From Sphingosinicella flava (GTDB taxonomy: Bacteria; Pseudomonadota; Alphaproteobacteria; Sphingomonadales; Sphingomonadaceae), in contig NZ_CP065592.1 of NCBI RefSeq assembly GCF_016025255.1, forward strand, positions 911,122-975,121: a DNA stretch of 64,000 nt, given 5' to 3'. The notes under the pieces are model-generated. The model was not told the origin of the DNA. It worked only from the letters and a program-made list of their open reading frames with translations, and did not search any database. The translations under genes were made by a program, and so were the position numbers. Positions 9,153 to 17,848 of the stretch are shown here, one piece after another. The first letter of the stretch is position 1, and the number at the start of each line of letters is the position of its first letter.

Positions 9153-11824
9153 CGCGCCTTTAGCGCCGCCTGCGCCGCCGCCAGGCGGGCGATCGGGATC
9201 CGATAGGGCGAGGCCGAGACGTAATCGAGGCCCGCCCCCTCGCAGAAGGCGATAGAGGACGGATCGCCGCCATGTTCGCCGCAGATGCCGAGTTTGAGGC
9301 CAGGTGCGGTGCCCCTGCCCCGCTCGGCGGCAAGGCGGATGAGTTCGCCGACGCCGTCCTCGTCGATGCTGACGAAGGGATCGCGGGCGAAGATGCCCTT
9401 TTCGACATAAGCCGTGAGGAAGCGGGCGGCATCGTCGCGGCTGACGCCCAATGTGGTTTGGGTGAGATCGTTGGTACCGAAAGAGAAGAATTGCGCTTCC
9501 TCGGCGATTTCCCCGGCGCGGAGGGCGGCGCGGGGGAGTTCGATCATCGTGCCGACGAGATAGTCGATGGAACGGCCCAGCTCTTCGAACACCTTCCTGG
9601 CCGTGGCGTCGATCAGTTGGCGGATGATCGCGAGTTCGGCCCTGGTGGCAACGAGCGGCACCATCACTTCCGGCAGTGGCGCCTCGCCGCTCTTGGCGAC
9701 CTCGACGGCCGCTTCGAAAATCGCACGGGTCTGCATCTCGTAGATTTCGGGATAGGTGATGCCGAGGCGGCAGCCGCGATGGCCGAGCATCGGATTGAAT
9801 TCGTGAAGCTCGGCGACGCGCTGCTTCAATTGCTCGACGCCGACGTTCGCGGCCCTGGCAACCTCGGCATATTCGTCCTCGCCGTGCGGCAGGAATTCGT
9901 GGAGGGGCGGATCGAGGAGGCGGATCGTGACGGGGAAGCCCTTCATGATCTCGAAAATCTCGACGAAGTTGCTGCGTTGGGCGGGGAGCAATTTGGCGAG
10001 CGCCGCGCGGCGCCCGGTCTCGTTTTCCGCGAGGATCATCTGGCGGACAGCGGTGATCCGTTCGGCGTCGAAGAACATATGTTCGGTGCGGCAGAGGCCG
10101 ATACCTTCCGCGCCGAACTCGCGGGCGGTGCGGCAGTCGTTCGGGGTTTCGGCGTTGGTGCGGACCTTCAACCGGCGGACCTTGTCGGCCCACTCCATAA
10201 GCGTGCCGAAATCGCCCGCCAGCTCCGGCTGGACGGTGGGGACCGCGCCCAGCATCACCTCGCCGCTCGCGCCATCAATGGTGAGCGTGTCCCCTTCCTT
10301 CACCTCCACGCCGCCGACGCGCAAAGCCTTGGCCTTATAGTCGATGGCGAGTGTGCCCGCGCCCGAGACGCAGGGGCGGCCCATGCCGCGCGCCACGACC
10401 GCCGCGTGGCTCGTCATGCCGCCGCGTGCCGTCAGGATTCCCTCCGCGGCGTGCATGCCGTGAATGTCCTCCGGGCTCGTCTCGATGCGGACGAGAATGA
10501 CCTTGTCGCCCTGCCCGGCCCGGCGCTCGGCGGTGTCCGCATCGAACACCGCGATACCGCACGCCGCGCCGGGGGATGCAGGGAGGCCCTTGGCGATGAC
10601 CCGGCGCTCCGCCTTGGGATCGAGGGTCGGATGGAGGAGCTGATCGAGCGCGGCGGGATCGACGCGGAGGACCGCCTCCTCTTCCGAGATCAGGCCTTCG
10701 CGCGCCATGTCGATGGCGATCTTGAGGGCCGCTTTCGCCGTGCGCTTGCCGGAACGGGTCTGGAGCATCCAGAGCTTGCCGCGCTCCACGGTGAATTCGA
10801 TGTCCTGCATGTCGCGATAATGGGTTTCCAGAAGATCGAAAACGCGGGCGAGTTCGCCATAAACCTCCGGCAGCGCTTCTTCCATCGAGGCGGCCTTGGC
10901 TCCCGCCCGCTCGCGCGCCGCCTTGGTAAGATATTGCGGCGTGCGGATGCCCGCGACGACATCCTCGCCTTGGGCGTTGATGAGATATTCGCCATAAAAG
11001 GCACGCTCGCCGGTCGCAGGATCGCGGGTGAAGGCGACGCCGGTGGCGGAGGTATCGCCCATATTGCCGAACACCATCGCCTGGACGTTGACCGCCGTGC
11101 CCCAGTCGCCCGGAATGTGGTTGAGGCGGCGATAGACCTTGGCGCGCTCCGATTGCCAGGAACCGAACACCGCGCCGACCGCACCCCAAAGCTGTTCGTG
11201 AACGTCCTGCGGGAAAGGTCTGCCGAGTTCCTGCTCCACAATGTCTTTGTATCGCTGGACGAGCGCCTTCAGGTCGTCGGCATCGAGTTCGGTATCCAAG
11301 TGGACGCCCTTATCTTCTTTCGCGATTTCCAGCGCCTCTTCGAAGAGGCCGTGATCGAGGCCGAGGACGACGTCCGAATACATCTGGATGAAGCGGCGGT
11401 AGCTGTCCCAGGCGAAGCGCGGATCGCCGGAAGTGGCGGCGAGACCCTCCACCGTTTGGTCGTTGAGACCGAGGTTGAGAACCGTGTCCATCATGCCCGG
11501 CATCGACACGCGGGCGCCTGAGCGAACCGACACGAGCAGAGGGTCTTCCGTGTGGCCGAAACCCCGCTGGGTCGCGACCTCGATGTGATTGAGGCCCATC
11601 GTAACCTCGTCGACTATGCCGGAACCGAATTTCTGCCCGTTCTCATAATAATGCGCGCACATGTCCGTGCTGATCGTGAAACCGGGGGGAACGGGGAGGC
11701 CGATGGACGCCATTTCGGCGAGGTTCGCGCCCTTCCCGCCGAGCAAATTCTTGTCCCCATTGCCACCGTCCGAAACGCCGCCTCCGAAGCGATAGACGTA
11801 GCGGCTCTCTGCGGCGCGGTTCAT
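9149..11824 (-). CDS. ppdK: Pyruvate, phosphate dikinase
   Basis: 891 residues, the normal length for PpdK, which interconverts pyruvate, ATP and phosphate with PEP, AMP and pyrophosphate. The N-terminal nucleotide domain begins with GGKGANLAEM. The swivelling phosphohistidine domain has the GGMTSHAAVVARGMG motif with its catalytic His. The C-terminal PEP/pyruvate barrel contains GTNDLTQTTLG and ends near the conserved GICGEHGGDP with its catalytic Cys. It lies downstream of glyQ-glyS on the same strand, separated by a repeat-bearing spacer. Confidence 0.97.
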   Translation of the reverse strand: MNRAAESRYVYRFGGGVSDGGNGDKNLLGGKGANLAEMASIGLPVPPGFTISTDMCAHYYENGQKFGSGIVDEVTMGLNHIEVATQRGFGHTEDPLLVSVRSGARVSMPGMMDTVLNLGLNDQTVEGLAATSGDPRFAWDSYRRFIQMYSDVVLGLDHGLFEEALEIAKEDKGVHLDTELDADDLKALVQRYKDIVEQELGRPFPQDVHEQLWGAVGAVFGSWQSERAKVYRRLNHIPGDWGTAVNVQAMVFGNMGDTSATGVAFTRDPATGERAFYGEYLINAQGEDVVAGIRTPQYLTKAARERAGAKAASMEEALPEVYGELARVFDLLETHYRDMQDIEFTVERGKLWMLQTRSGKRTAKAALKIAIDMAREGLISEEEAVLRVDPAALDQLLHPTLDPKAERRVIAKGLPASPGAACGIAVFDADTAERRAGQGDKVILVRIETSPEDIHGMHAAEGILTARGGMTSHAAVVARGMGRPCVSGAGTLAIDYKAKALRVGGVEVKEGDTLTIDGASGEVMLGAVPTVQPELAGDFGTLMEWADKVRRLKVRTNAETPNDCRTAREFGAEGIGLCRTEHMFFDAERITAVRQMILAENETGRRAALAKLLPAQRSNFVEIFEIMKGFPVTIRLLDPPLHEFLPHGEDEYAEVARAANVGVEQLKQRVAELHEFNPMLGHRGCRLGITYPEIYEMQTRAIFEAAVEVAKSGEAPLPEVMVPLVATRAELAIIRQLIDATARKVFEELGRSIDYLVGTMIELPRAALRAGEIAEEAQFFSFGTNDLTQTTLGVSRDDAARFLTAYVEKGIFARDPFVSIDEDGVGELIRLAAERGRGTAPGLKLGICGEHGGDPSSIAFCEGAGLDYVSASPYRIPIARLAAAQAALKAR

Positions 11825-11892
11825 TTCAGGGATTCTCCTGCGGGAAGATGGCGTGCCGGACGGCGGCGGAAGAATGCGAGTTCATCCTTATT

Positions 11893-12047
11893 GTTCCCCT
11901 GCGAAAGCAGGGGTCCAGTTGCGCAGGAAGAGCCACTGGGTTCCGGCTTTCGCAGGAACACGGGGCATGGAGGAGCGCATCGTGCTCCGGAAGGCCGGAG
12001 CCCAGCCTCATCGTTCCGCGCCGCTGGGCTCCGGCCTGCGCCGGAGC
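11893..12047. repeat. Two adjacent composite hairpin repeats
   Basis: This spacer between ppdK and glyS holds two units built alike. Unit 1 (11893-11959) has outer arms TTCCCCTGCGAAAGCAGGGG and a matching arm with CTTTCGC. Unit 2 (about 11983-12047) has CTCCGGAAGGCCGGAG and an arm ending GCCGGAGCA. In each, a small hairpin at the left is mirrored by one at the right, with CCAGT/ACTGG or CCCAGC/GCTGGG internal arms. Nothing coding is seen in 11825-12118. Confidence 0.75.
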
Positions 12048-12118
12048 ACTGATGAATTTTCCTTCGAGGAGAAGTTGATGAAACTGATGCTGTGGCAACA
12101 TTTCATCGACCCTCAACT

Positions 12119-14605
12119 TCAGCCTTCTATTTTGGAGAAGTCCGCGACCCTGTGCACCGCGTCGCGCATCCGGGCGAGGAGGTTCAGCCTCGCCTCGCGT
12201 TTCGCGGGGTCGGGATCGTTGACCGTGACCTTGTCAAAGAACATGTCGACCGGCGCGCGGAGGCTGGCGAGGGCCGCCATCGCGCCTTCGAAATCCTCCG
12301 CCTCGATCGCTGCCGCGGCCTTGGGCTCGGCGGCGTCGAGTGCGGCGATCAGATCAGCCTCTTCCTTTTCGGGCGTGTAGGAAAGTGGCTTTTTCGGATG
12401 ATGATGCGCCATTTCGGCGATGGCGTCCGCGACGCCCGGTTCCTCGACCAGCACGAGCGGGTCTTCCTCGCCCGTTTGCGGGATGCCCTGGCTGCCGGTG
12501 GAGGTCAGCGCCTCGGCGCCGGTCCAGCCTTCCTTCTTCAGGATATTGGCCGCGCGCTTGTAGCCGGCGAGAAGGTCCGTCCCCTCGCCCGTCTCGACGA
12601 AAGATTGCAGCGCCTTCACCCGCGCGAGCAGGCGGACGAGATCGTCCTCACCGCCAAGGGCGAAGACCGCGTCGATCAGGTCGTGGCGAACGCCTGCTTC
12701 GCGCTGCTGGACTTTGAGGCGGTCGGCCAAAAAATCTGCCGTGAAGTAGATTGTCCCCAAAATCTTGTCCGCGAACCAAGTGTCGCGGTCCGCGAGAGCG
12801 GCGTCCCGCTTTGTTGCCAATATCGATGCATAAAGGTCCAAGAGTTTCTGACGATCAGCATACTCAGATGCGATCTCGTACATGGCATCGGCGGCACTAT
12901 GTGTCTCGCTTGTATAAATTTTAACAGCTCGGTGTACCAGCGGCTCAAACAGAGCAGCACGGAGCGGCAGCCGGATTTCGTTGGAGATCAATAGGCTCAG
13001 GACACCCAACGCAGCTCTCCGCAGGGCGAAGGGGTCTCGCGATCCAGTAGGGACTTCATTCACGATGAAGAACTGCGACAAGCTATCCAGCTTGTCCGCC
13101 AAGCTCACCGCCACCGTGACCGGGGCGGTGGGGACTTCGTCGCCTTGGCCGACCGGCTTGTAATGGTCGCGGATGGCGTCGGCGACGGCGTCCGGATGGC
13201 CCTGGGCGCGGGCGAGGTAGCCGCCGATGAGGCCCTGCAATTCGGGGAATTCGCCGACCATGCCGGTGACGAGATCGGCCTTGCAGAGGCGGGCGGCGTC
13301 GTAGGCTAGTTGGGCCAAAAGCTCTCTCTCCCCTTCAGGGGAGAGAGTTGGAGAGAGGGGGCGGTCTGCAGGTGCGCTGGATGAGAGAGGAGAGGTCTCG
13401 GACTCCCCCTCTCCCAACCCTCTCCCCTGAAGGGGAGAGGGCTTAATGATCCCCTCTTCCACCAGCCAGCGGGCGAGTTTGGCGACGCGGTCGACCTTGT
13501 CGGCGACCGTGCCGAGCTTTTCGTGGAACACGATCTGGTTGAGCTTCTCCGCCTGATTTTCCAGCGGAATTTTGAGATCCTGTTCCCAGAAGAATTTCGC
13601 GTCGGAGAGACGCGCGGCGAGGACTTTTTCGTTGCCCGCGACGATCGAGGCGCCGCCGTCGGCCGCGTCGATGTTCGCGGTGCAGATGAAGTTTGGAGCC
13701 AACGTGCCAGCCCCTCCACCAGCCTTCGGCTGGTCCCCCTCCCCGTCCCGGGGAGGAATTTGAGCGGCGAAATATTTCTGGTTGGTCCGCATGGTGAGCT
13801 GGATCACTTCGCGCGGGACGTCGAGGAAGGTCGGGTCGAACGAGCCCAGCAAAGGCACCGGCCATTCGGTGAGGCCGGCATTTTCGGCGACGAGGCCTTC
13901 GTCTTCGACGAGGATCAGGCCCGCATCCCTAGCGGCCTTCGCGGCGCCGTCGCGGATGATTTGCTGGCGTTCCCTGGGATCGACGATGACGTGGCAGGCG
14001 CGGAGCTTTTCGGCATAATCGTTCGCGCTACCGATGGTGATCTGGCCCGGATGGTGAAAGCGGTGGCCGACCGTCGCGGCGCCGGAGCTTATCCCTGCGA
14101 CTTCGAAGTCGACGATTTCCTCGCCGAGCAGGGCGACGATGCCTTGCAGCGGGCGGACCCAGCGCGGGCTTTCGGTCGAAAGCGAGGCGGCGCCCCAGCG
14201 CATGGATTTGGGCCAGGGGAAGGCGCGGACGATGGCAGGGATGGCTTCGGCCAGCACGTCTTTCGTGGCCTGGCCGGGCTTGTCGATGACGGCGAAATAC
14301 GTGCCGTCGCGGTCGACGAGCTGGTCTTGGCGGAGGCCAGTCTTGCGCAAGAAACCTTCGAGCGCCTGCGGCGGGGCGCTGGTGCGGGGGCCCTTCAGCT
14401 CCTCGCTGACGGCGACGGTTTCCGTGGGGAGACCCCGCGCGATCAGGGTCAGGCGGCGGGGCGTGGAGAAGGTTTCGATGCCTTCCGCCTTCAGGCCCGA
14501 TTTGATGAGTTCGGCGTCGAAGAGGGATGCTAGATCCTTCTCCGCCTTCGCTTGCATGCGGGCGGGGATTTCTTCGGACAGGAGTTCGAGGAGGAAATCA
14601 GGCAT
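12119..14605 (-). CDS. glyS: Glycine--tRNA ligase beta subunit with in-frame insertions
   Basis: 828 residues, longer than the roughly 690-750 usual for GlyS. It begins MPDFLLELLSEEIPARM and has the family landmarks GFLRKTG, VDFEV, RTNQKYFA, KADLVTGMVGEFPELQG, DFLADRLK-like and VTVNDPDPAKR. With the alpha subunit it charges tRNA-Gly. The extra length comes partly from two palindromic elements read in frame (13322-13441 and about 13702-13762) and a lower-GC segment at about 12740-12960. The start is set at MPDF, 9 bases after GGGA; an upstream in-frame ATG is crowded against that site. Confidence 0.95.
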   Translation of the reverse strand: MPDFLLELLSEEIPARMQAKAEKDLASLFDAELIKSGLKAEGIETFSTPRRLTLIARGLPTETVAVSEELKGPRTSAPPQALEGFLRKTGLRQDQLVDRDGTYFAVIDKPGQATKDVLAEAIPAIVRAFPWPKSMRWGAASLSTESPRWVRPLQGIVALLGEEIVDFEVAGISSGAATVGHRFHHPGQITIGSANDYAEKLRACHVIVDPRERQQIIRDGAAKAARDAGLILVEDEGLVAENAGLTEWPVPLLGSFDPTFLDVPREVIQLTMRTNQKYFAAQIPPRDGEGDQPKAGGGAGTLAPNFICTANIDAADGGASIVAGNEKVLAARLSDAKFFWEQDLKIPLENQAEKLNQIVFHEKLGTVADKVDRVAKLARWLVEEGIIKPSPLQGRGLGEGESETSPLSSSAPADRPLSPTLSPEGERELLAQLAYDAARLCKADLVTGMVGEFPELQGLIGGYLARAQGHPDAVADAIRDHYKPVGQGDEVPTAPVTVAVSLADKLDSLSQFFIVNEVPTGSRDPFALRRAALGVLSLLISNEIRLPLRAALFEPLVHRAVKIYTSETHSAADAMYEIASEYADRQKLLDLYASILATKRDAALADRDTWFADKILGTIYFTADFLADRLKVQQREAGVRHDLIDAVFALGGEDDLVRLLARVKALQSFVETGEGTDLLAGYKRAANILKKEGWTGAEALTSTGSQGIPQTGEEDPLVLVEEPGVADAIAEMAHHHPKKPLSYTPEKEEADLIAALDAAEPKAAAAIEAEDFEGAMAALASLRAPVDMFFDKVTVNDPDPAKREARLNLLARMRDAVHRVADFSKIEG
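13322..13441. repeat. Intragenic palindromic element in glyS (about 120 bp)
   Basis: The ends are inverted copies of about 38 bases, each holding the hairpin CTCTCCCC-TTCA-GGGGAGAG. The right copy is near-identical in reverse complement to the left. It is 120 bases, 40 codons, so glyS stays in frame and gains a Pro/Ser/Gly-rich stretch (PLQGRGLGEG and PLSPTLSPEGERE). The flanking protein resumes normal GlyS sequence at YDAARLCKADL. It looks like a miniature inverted-repeat element that uses coding sequence. Confidence 0.85.
13702..13762. repeat. Second intragenic palindromic element in glyS (about 60 bp)
   Basis: Two hairpins sit side by side: ACCAGCC-TTC-GGCTGGT (13718-13734) and CCTCCCC-GTCC-GGGGAGG (about 13739-13756). 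Read on the glyS strand they encode PPRDGEGDQPKAGGG, where ordinary GlyS has only a short turn between QKYFA and LAPNF. Boundaries are estimated from the protein break. Confidence 0.7.
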
Positions 14606-14663
14606 TCGTTGCATTCCCACTCGTCATTCCAAGGTGCTTAAACGTCATTCCAGCGAGCCCTTC

Positions 14664-14750
14664 CGTCATTCCAGCGAAAGCTGGAATCTCACTGTCTTTA
14701 GATCGGTCGGTCCAAGGAGAAGGGAGATTCCAGCTTTCGCTGGAATGACG
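14664..14750. repeat. Inverted pair of 26-bp hairpin repeats
   Basis: The left copy (14664-14689) and right copy (14725-14750) are exact reverse complements of 26 bases. Each contains the inner hairpin ATTCCAGC-GAAA-GCTGGAAT, whose GAAA is a GNRA-type tetraloop when transcribed from one strand. Partial copies start at about 14632 and 14643. It fills the glyQ-glyS spacer, so it is transcribed between two essential genes. Confidence 0.9.
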
Positions 14751-14764
14751 GAGGGGCGGGGCTA

Positions 14765-15637
14765 TCACGCGTCCCACCCGTTCTTGTCCATCCACGCCGC
14801 ACAGGCGCCTTTCGCCAAATCGCGGACGCGGCCAATATAGGCCTGGCGCTCGGCGACGGAGATGACGCCGCGGGCCTGGAGGGTGTTGAAGATGTGGCTG
14901 GCCTTGATCGCCTGATCATAGGCCGGGAGCGGCAGCTTCGCCTCGATGCAGCGCGTGCATTCCTCGGCGGCGTCCTTGAAGCGGCGGAAGAGGCTGTCCG
15001 TGTCGGCGACTTCGAAATGATAGCCTGAAAACTCGACTTCGTTTTCGTGGAAGACGTCGCCGTAGCTGACGCCGTCGTCGTTGAAGGCGAGATCATAGAC
15101 GCTGTCGACGCCCTGAATATACATGGCGAGCCGTTCGAGGCCGTAGGTGAGCTCGCCCGTCACCGGCTTGCAATCATAGCCGCCGACCTGCTGGAAATAG
15201 GTGAATTGGGTGACTTCCATGCCATCGCACCAGACTTCCCAGCCGAGGCCCCAGGCGCCGAGCGTGGGGCTTTCCCAATCGTCCTCGACGAAGCGGATGT
15301 CGTGCTTCGTGAAGTCGATGCCGATGGCCGCGAGCGACCCGAGATAGAGTTGTTGGAGGTCGGGCGGGCTGGGCTTCAGCACCACCTGATATTGGTAATA
15401 ATGGCCGAGCCGGTTCGGATTTTCGCCATAGCGCCCGTCGGTCGGGCGGCGCGAGGGCTGGACATAGGCGGCCTTCCACGGCTTGGGACCGAGGGCGCGT
15501 AAGGTGGTCGCCGGGTGGAAAGTGCCCGCGCCCATCTCCATGTCATACGGCTGGAGGATCACGCAGCCTTGCTGGCTCCAATAATCGTGGAGGGTGAGGA
15601 TGAGCCTTTGGAAGCTGAGGGGTTTGGTCTCGCCCAA
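14765..15637 (-). CDS. glyQ: Glycine--tRNA ligase alpha subunit
   Basis: 290 residues with the strongly conserved GlyQ blocks [31 protein letters not shown] and [20 protein letters not shown]. It is the catalytic partner of GlyS in alpha2-beta2 glycyl-tRNA synthetase. The apparent start is TTG 15637 with AAGG 8 bases upstream; no ATG fits the conserved N-terminus. It is the first gene of the glyQ-glyS unit and is divergent from the TraB-like gene. Confidence 0.95.
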   Translation of the reverse strand: MGETKPLSFQRLILTLHDYWSQQGCVILQPYDMEMGAGTFHPATTLRALGPKPWKAAYVQPSRRPTDGRYGENPNRLGHYYQYQVVLKPSPPDLQQLYLGSLAAIGIDFTKHDIRFVEDDWESPTLGAWGLGWEVWCDGMEVTQFTYFQQVGGYDCKPVTGELTYGLERLAMYIQGVDSVYDLAFNDDGVSYGDVFHENEVEFSGYHFEVADTDSLFRRFKDAAEECTRCIEAKLPLPAYDQAIKASHIFNTLQARGVISVAERQAYIGRVRDLAKGACAAWMDKNGWDA

Positions 15638-15721
15638 CTTTTCGCCTTCGCATCTGCAACAACGGGGTCGAAACGCTTTGGCGCATGGGGCATGGTGCGG
15701 TCAAGAAATAGGGAGAGATTC

Positions 15722-16627
15722 GTGATTGTGACCTCTTTTCGCCGCAAAATCCGCTGGGCGGCCTGCACCGCCGCCGCCGCGCTCGCCGCTTGCACGACAT
15801 CGTCCGCGCAGGAAGCGCCTGCCGCCAAGCCCGCTTTGTGGAAGCTCGCCGACGAAGACACGACAGTCTATCTGTTCGGCACGATCCACCTGCTGCCGGA
15901 AGGCGTGAACTGGCGGACGGACACGCTGGAAAAGGCGATCCGGTCGTCGGACACGCTGGTCCTGGAATTGCCGGGCGACGAGGATCCGATGGCTGCGGCG
16001 CAGCTGATCGGAAAACTCGGCTTCTCGCCCGGCCTCCCTCCCCTTTCCGAGCGCGTGCCGCCGGACAAGCGGGATGCGCTCGCCAAGGCACTGGCGACAG
16101 CCAGCATCCCGGCCGAGATGCAGAACTCCATGGAAACCTGGACCGCCGCGCTCGCCATCCTCACCACATCGTTCAAGGATTTGGGGCTCGACCCCAATCT
16201 TGGCGCGGAACGGAGCCTGCAGGCCACGTATAAGGAACAGGGCAAGAAATTCGGGGCGCTGGAGACGGCGGAGGAGCAGATGGGCTTCTTCGACACCCTG
16301 TCGGAAGAGGCGCAGCGGCTGGTGCTGGTGAGCGCGCTCGACGACCCCGAAAATGCGCGGGCGCAGTTCAAGCAGATGCTGGATGCCTGGGTCAGAGGCG
16401 ACGTGGATGCGATCGCCAAGACATTCGACGATGAAACGGCGCTTTCCCCGGAACTGCGCGAGGCGCTGATGAAGGACCGGAACGAACGCTGGGCGGAACG
16501 GATCGGCGGCATGCTCGACGAGCCGGGCACGGTGATGGTTGCGGTCGGCGCAGGGCATCTCGCGGGTGCGGATTCGGTGCAGACCATGCTGGAAGCGAAG
16601 GGGCTGAAGGTCGAGCGGGTGCAGTGA
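15722..16627 (+). CDS. TraB/GumN family protein, exported
   Basis: About 301 residues with a signal peptide and a possible lipobox (LAAC, about residue 20), then LWKLADEDTTVYLFGTIHLLPEG, the N-terminal hallmark of the TraB/GumN (COG3735) family. A conserved GAGHL block lies near the C-terminus. The family is predicted to be a metalloprotease-like fold; its role in bacteria is poorly known. I chose GTG 15722 because GGGAGAG at 15711-15717 sits just upstream; GTG 15728 and ATG 15692 are alternatives. Confidence 0.85.
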   Translation: MIVTSFRRKIRWAACTAAAALAACTTSSAQEAPAAKPALWKLADEDTTVYLFGTIHLLPEGVNWRTDTLEKAIRSSDTLVLELPGDEDPMAAAQLIGKLGFSPGLPPLSERVPPDKRDALAKALATASIPAEMQNSMETWTAALAILTTSFKDLGLDPNLGAERSLQATYKEQGKKFGALETAEEQMGFFDTLSEEAQRLVLVSALDDPENARAQFKQMLDAWVRGDVDAIAKTFDDETALSPELREALMKDRNERWAERIGGMLDEPGTVMVAVGAGHLAGADSVQTMLEAKGLKVERVQ

Positions 16628-16754
16628 GTGCTCCGCTTTCGATTTTACTAAGATGCCTGAAGGCGCTTTAGTAAGGTTATACTTGCGATTGTAATATCTG
16701 TTTCGCCGAAATATGATCTGAAGGCTGCACCGTTTGCAGAAGAGGGGGAATATC

Positions 16755-16991
16755 GTGAAAAAATTCTTTGCCGCAGGCCTTTCATTGGCATTGGCCGTAA
16801 GTCCAGTAGCTGCTGCTTCGCCAGCGTCGTCATTGTCGATCTCGAACTCCCAGCGCGCGGCGTCCGATGTTGAAGGCAATGATTTGACGGGGACGCTGTT
16901 ATGGGTGGCGATCAGCGTCGCAGCAGCGGCTGCTCTCGCTTATCTTGTGATCGAAATCACTGACGAAGGTGCCGTTCCAGAAAGCGCCTGA
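16755..16991 (+). CDS. Small exported membrane protein, unknown
   Basis: 78 residues from GTG 16755, with GAGGGGGA 5 bases upstream. A signal peptide (KKFFAAGLSLALAVSPVAA) is followed by a short polar stretch and one hydrophobic helix (about residues 45-66), then an acidic tail. I do not recognise the family. The upstream region (16628-16754) is AT-richer than its surroundings and holds the inverted repeat TTACTAA/TTAGTAA (16645-16651 and 16668-16674). A hairpin follows the gene, so it may be its own transcription unit. Confidence 0.65.
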   Translation: MKKFFAAGLSLALAVSPVAAASPASSLSISNSQRAASDVEGNDLTGTLLWVAISVAAAAALAYLVIEITDEGAVPESA

Positions 16992-16997
16992 TCATCC

Positions 16998-17030
16998 GCG
17001 CGAGCACCACCCTTGTGGCGCTCGCGCTTT
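16998..17030 (+). terminator. Likely rho-independent terminator after the small membrane protein
   Basis: Stem GCGCGAGC (16998-17005) pairs with GCTCGCGC (17020-17027), extended by CCAC/GTGG around a CCTT loop, with only three T after it. Position just past the 16991 stop supports the call; the short T run weakens it. Confidence 0.55.
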
Positions 17031-17114
17031 CGCCCTATAGGCGCCGCTCCCGCGTCATGGTCATCCCTGGAGGCGTGACGGGGAGTTTATCAATCTGTTT
17101 CGAAAGGCATGCAC

Positions 17115-17747
17115 ATGAGCGAACAGCTTCAGCTGTCGGCCGAGACGCGCGAACGGGCTGGCAAGGGAGCCTCCCGTGCCATGCGTCGTGAAGGCCGCGT
17201 CCCCGCCGTGATCTACGGCAACAAGGAAGAACCCGTCTCGATCCACCTCGAAGAAAAGGTGCTGGTGAAAGCTCTCAACACCGGCCACTTCATGAACACG
17301 GTCGTGATGATCGACGTGGGCGGCAAGGTGAGCCGCACCCTTCCCAAGGACGTTCAGTTCCACCCGGTCACCGACCGGCCGCTGCATGTCGATTTTTACC
17401 GCATCGGCGAGCATTCGACCGTCACCGTCGCGGTGCCGGTGCGCTTCGAGAATGAAGAAGCCGCGCCCGGTATCAAGAAGGGCGGCGTGCTCAACATCGT
17501 CCGCCACGAAGTCGAGCTCGTCTGCGACGCGGCCGAGATTCCGGACGACCTGGTCGTCGACTTGACCGGCTACAATGTCGGCGATTCGATCCACATTTCG
17601 GCGGTGAAGCTGCCGAAGGGCGCCAAGCCCGCGATCGAAGACCGCGACTTCACCATCGCTACGCTCGTCGCCCCGTCCGGCATGAAGTCGGCCGAAGGCG
17701 CCGCGGAAGCCGGTGAAGGCGGCGAAGCGGGCGAAGAGAACGCCTGA
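17115..17747 (+). CDS. rplY: 50S ribosomal protein L25, long (Ctc) form
   Basis: 210 residues: an N-terminal L25 domain ([26 protein letters not shown]) and a C-terminal TL5/Ctc beta domain (about 100-190), then a Glu/Gly/Ala-rich tail. It binds 5S rRNA. ATG 17115 is preferred because AAAGG is 7 bases upstream; the in-frame ATG 17109 is too close. It precedes pth, the usual neighbour of rplY. Confidence 0.95.
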   Translation: MSEQLQLSAETRERAGKGASRAMRREGRVPAVIYGNKEEPVSIHLEEKVLVKALNTGHFMNTVVMIDVGGKVSRTLPKDVQFHPVTDRPLHVDFYRIGEHSTVTVAVPVRFENEEAAPGIKKGGVLNIVRHEVELVCDAAEIPDDLVVDLTGYNVGDSIHISAVKLPKGAKPAIEDRDFTIATLVAPSGMKSAEGAAEAGEGGEAGEENA

Positions 17748-17759
17748 TTTCCCGTCTCT

Positions 17760-17828
17760 CGTCATTCCAGCGAAAGCTGGAATCTCTCTTGAAACGGAAG
17801 GGAGATTCCGGCTTTCGCCGGAATGACG
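17760..17828. repeat. Inverted pair of 26-bp hairpin repeats between rplY and pth
   Basis: The left copy (17760-17785) has ATTCCAGC-GAAA-GCTGGAAT; the right (17803-17828) is its reverse complement with G/C for A/T changes in the stem (TTCCGGC-TTTC-GCCGGAA). The paired change keeps the stem intact, a compensatory substitution. Same family as 14664-14750. Confidence 0.9.
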
Positions 17829-17848
17829 GAGGCTTCGAGAAAGACGCG

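Noticed and set aside
9272-11521. A 749-codon open frame on the plus strand
   Set aside because: It is antisense to ppdK, whose motifs are complete. Long antisense frames are common in GC-rich DNA, and this one has no recognisable domain.
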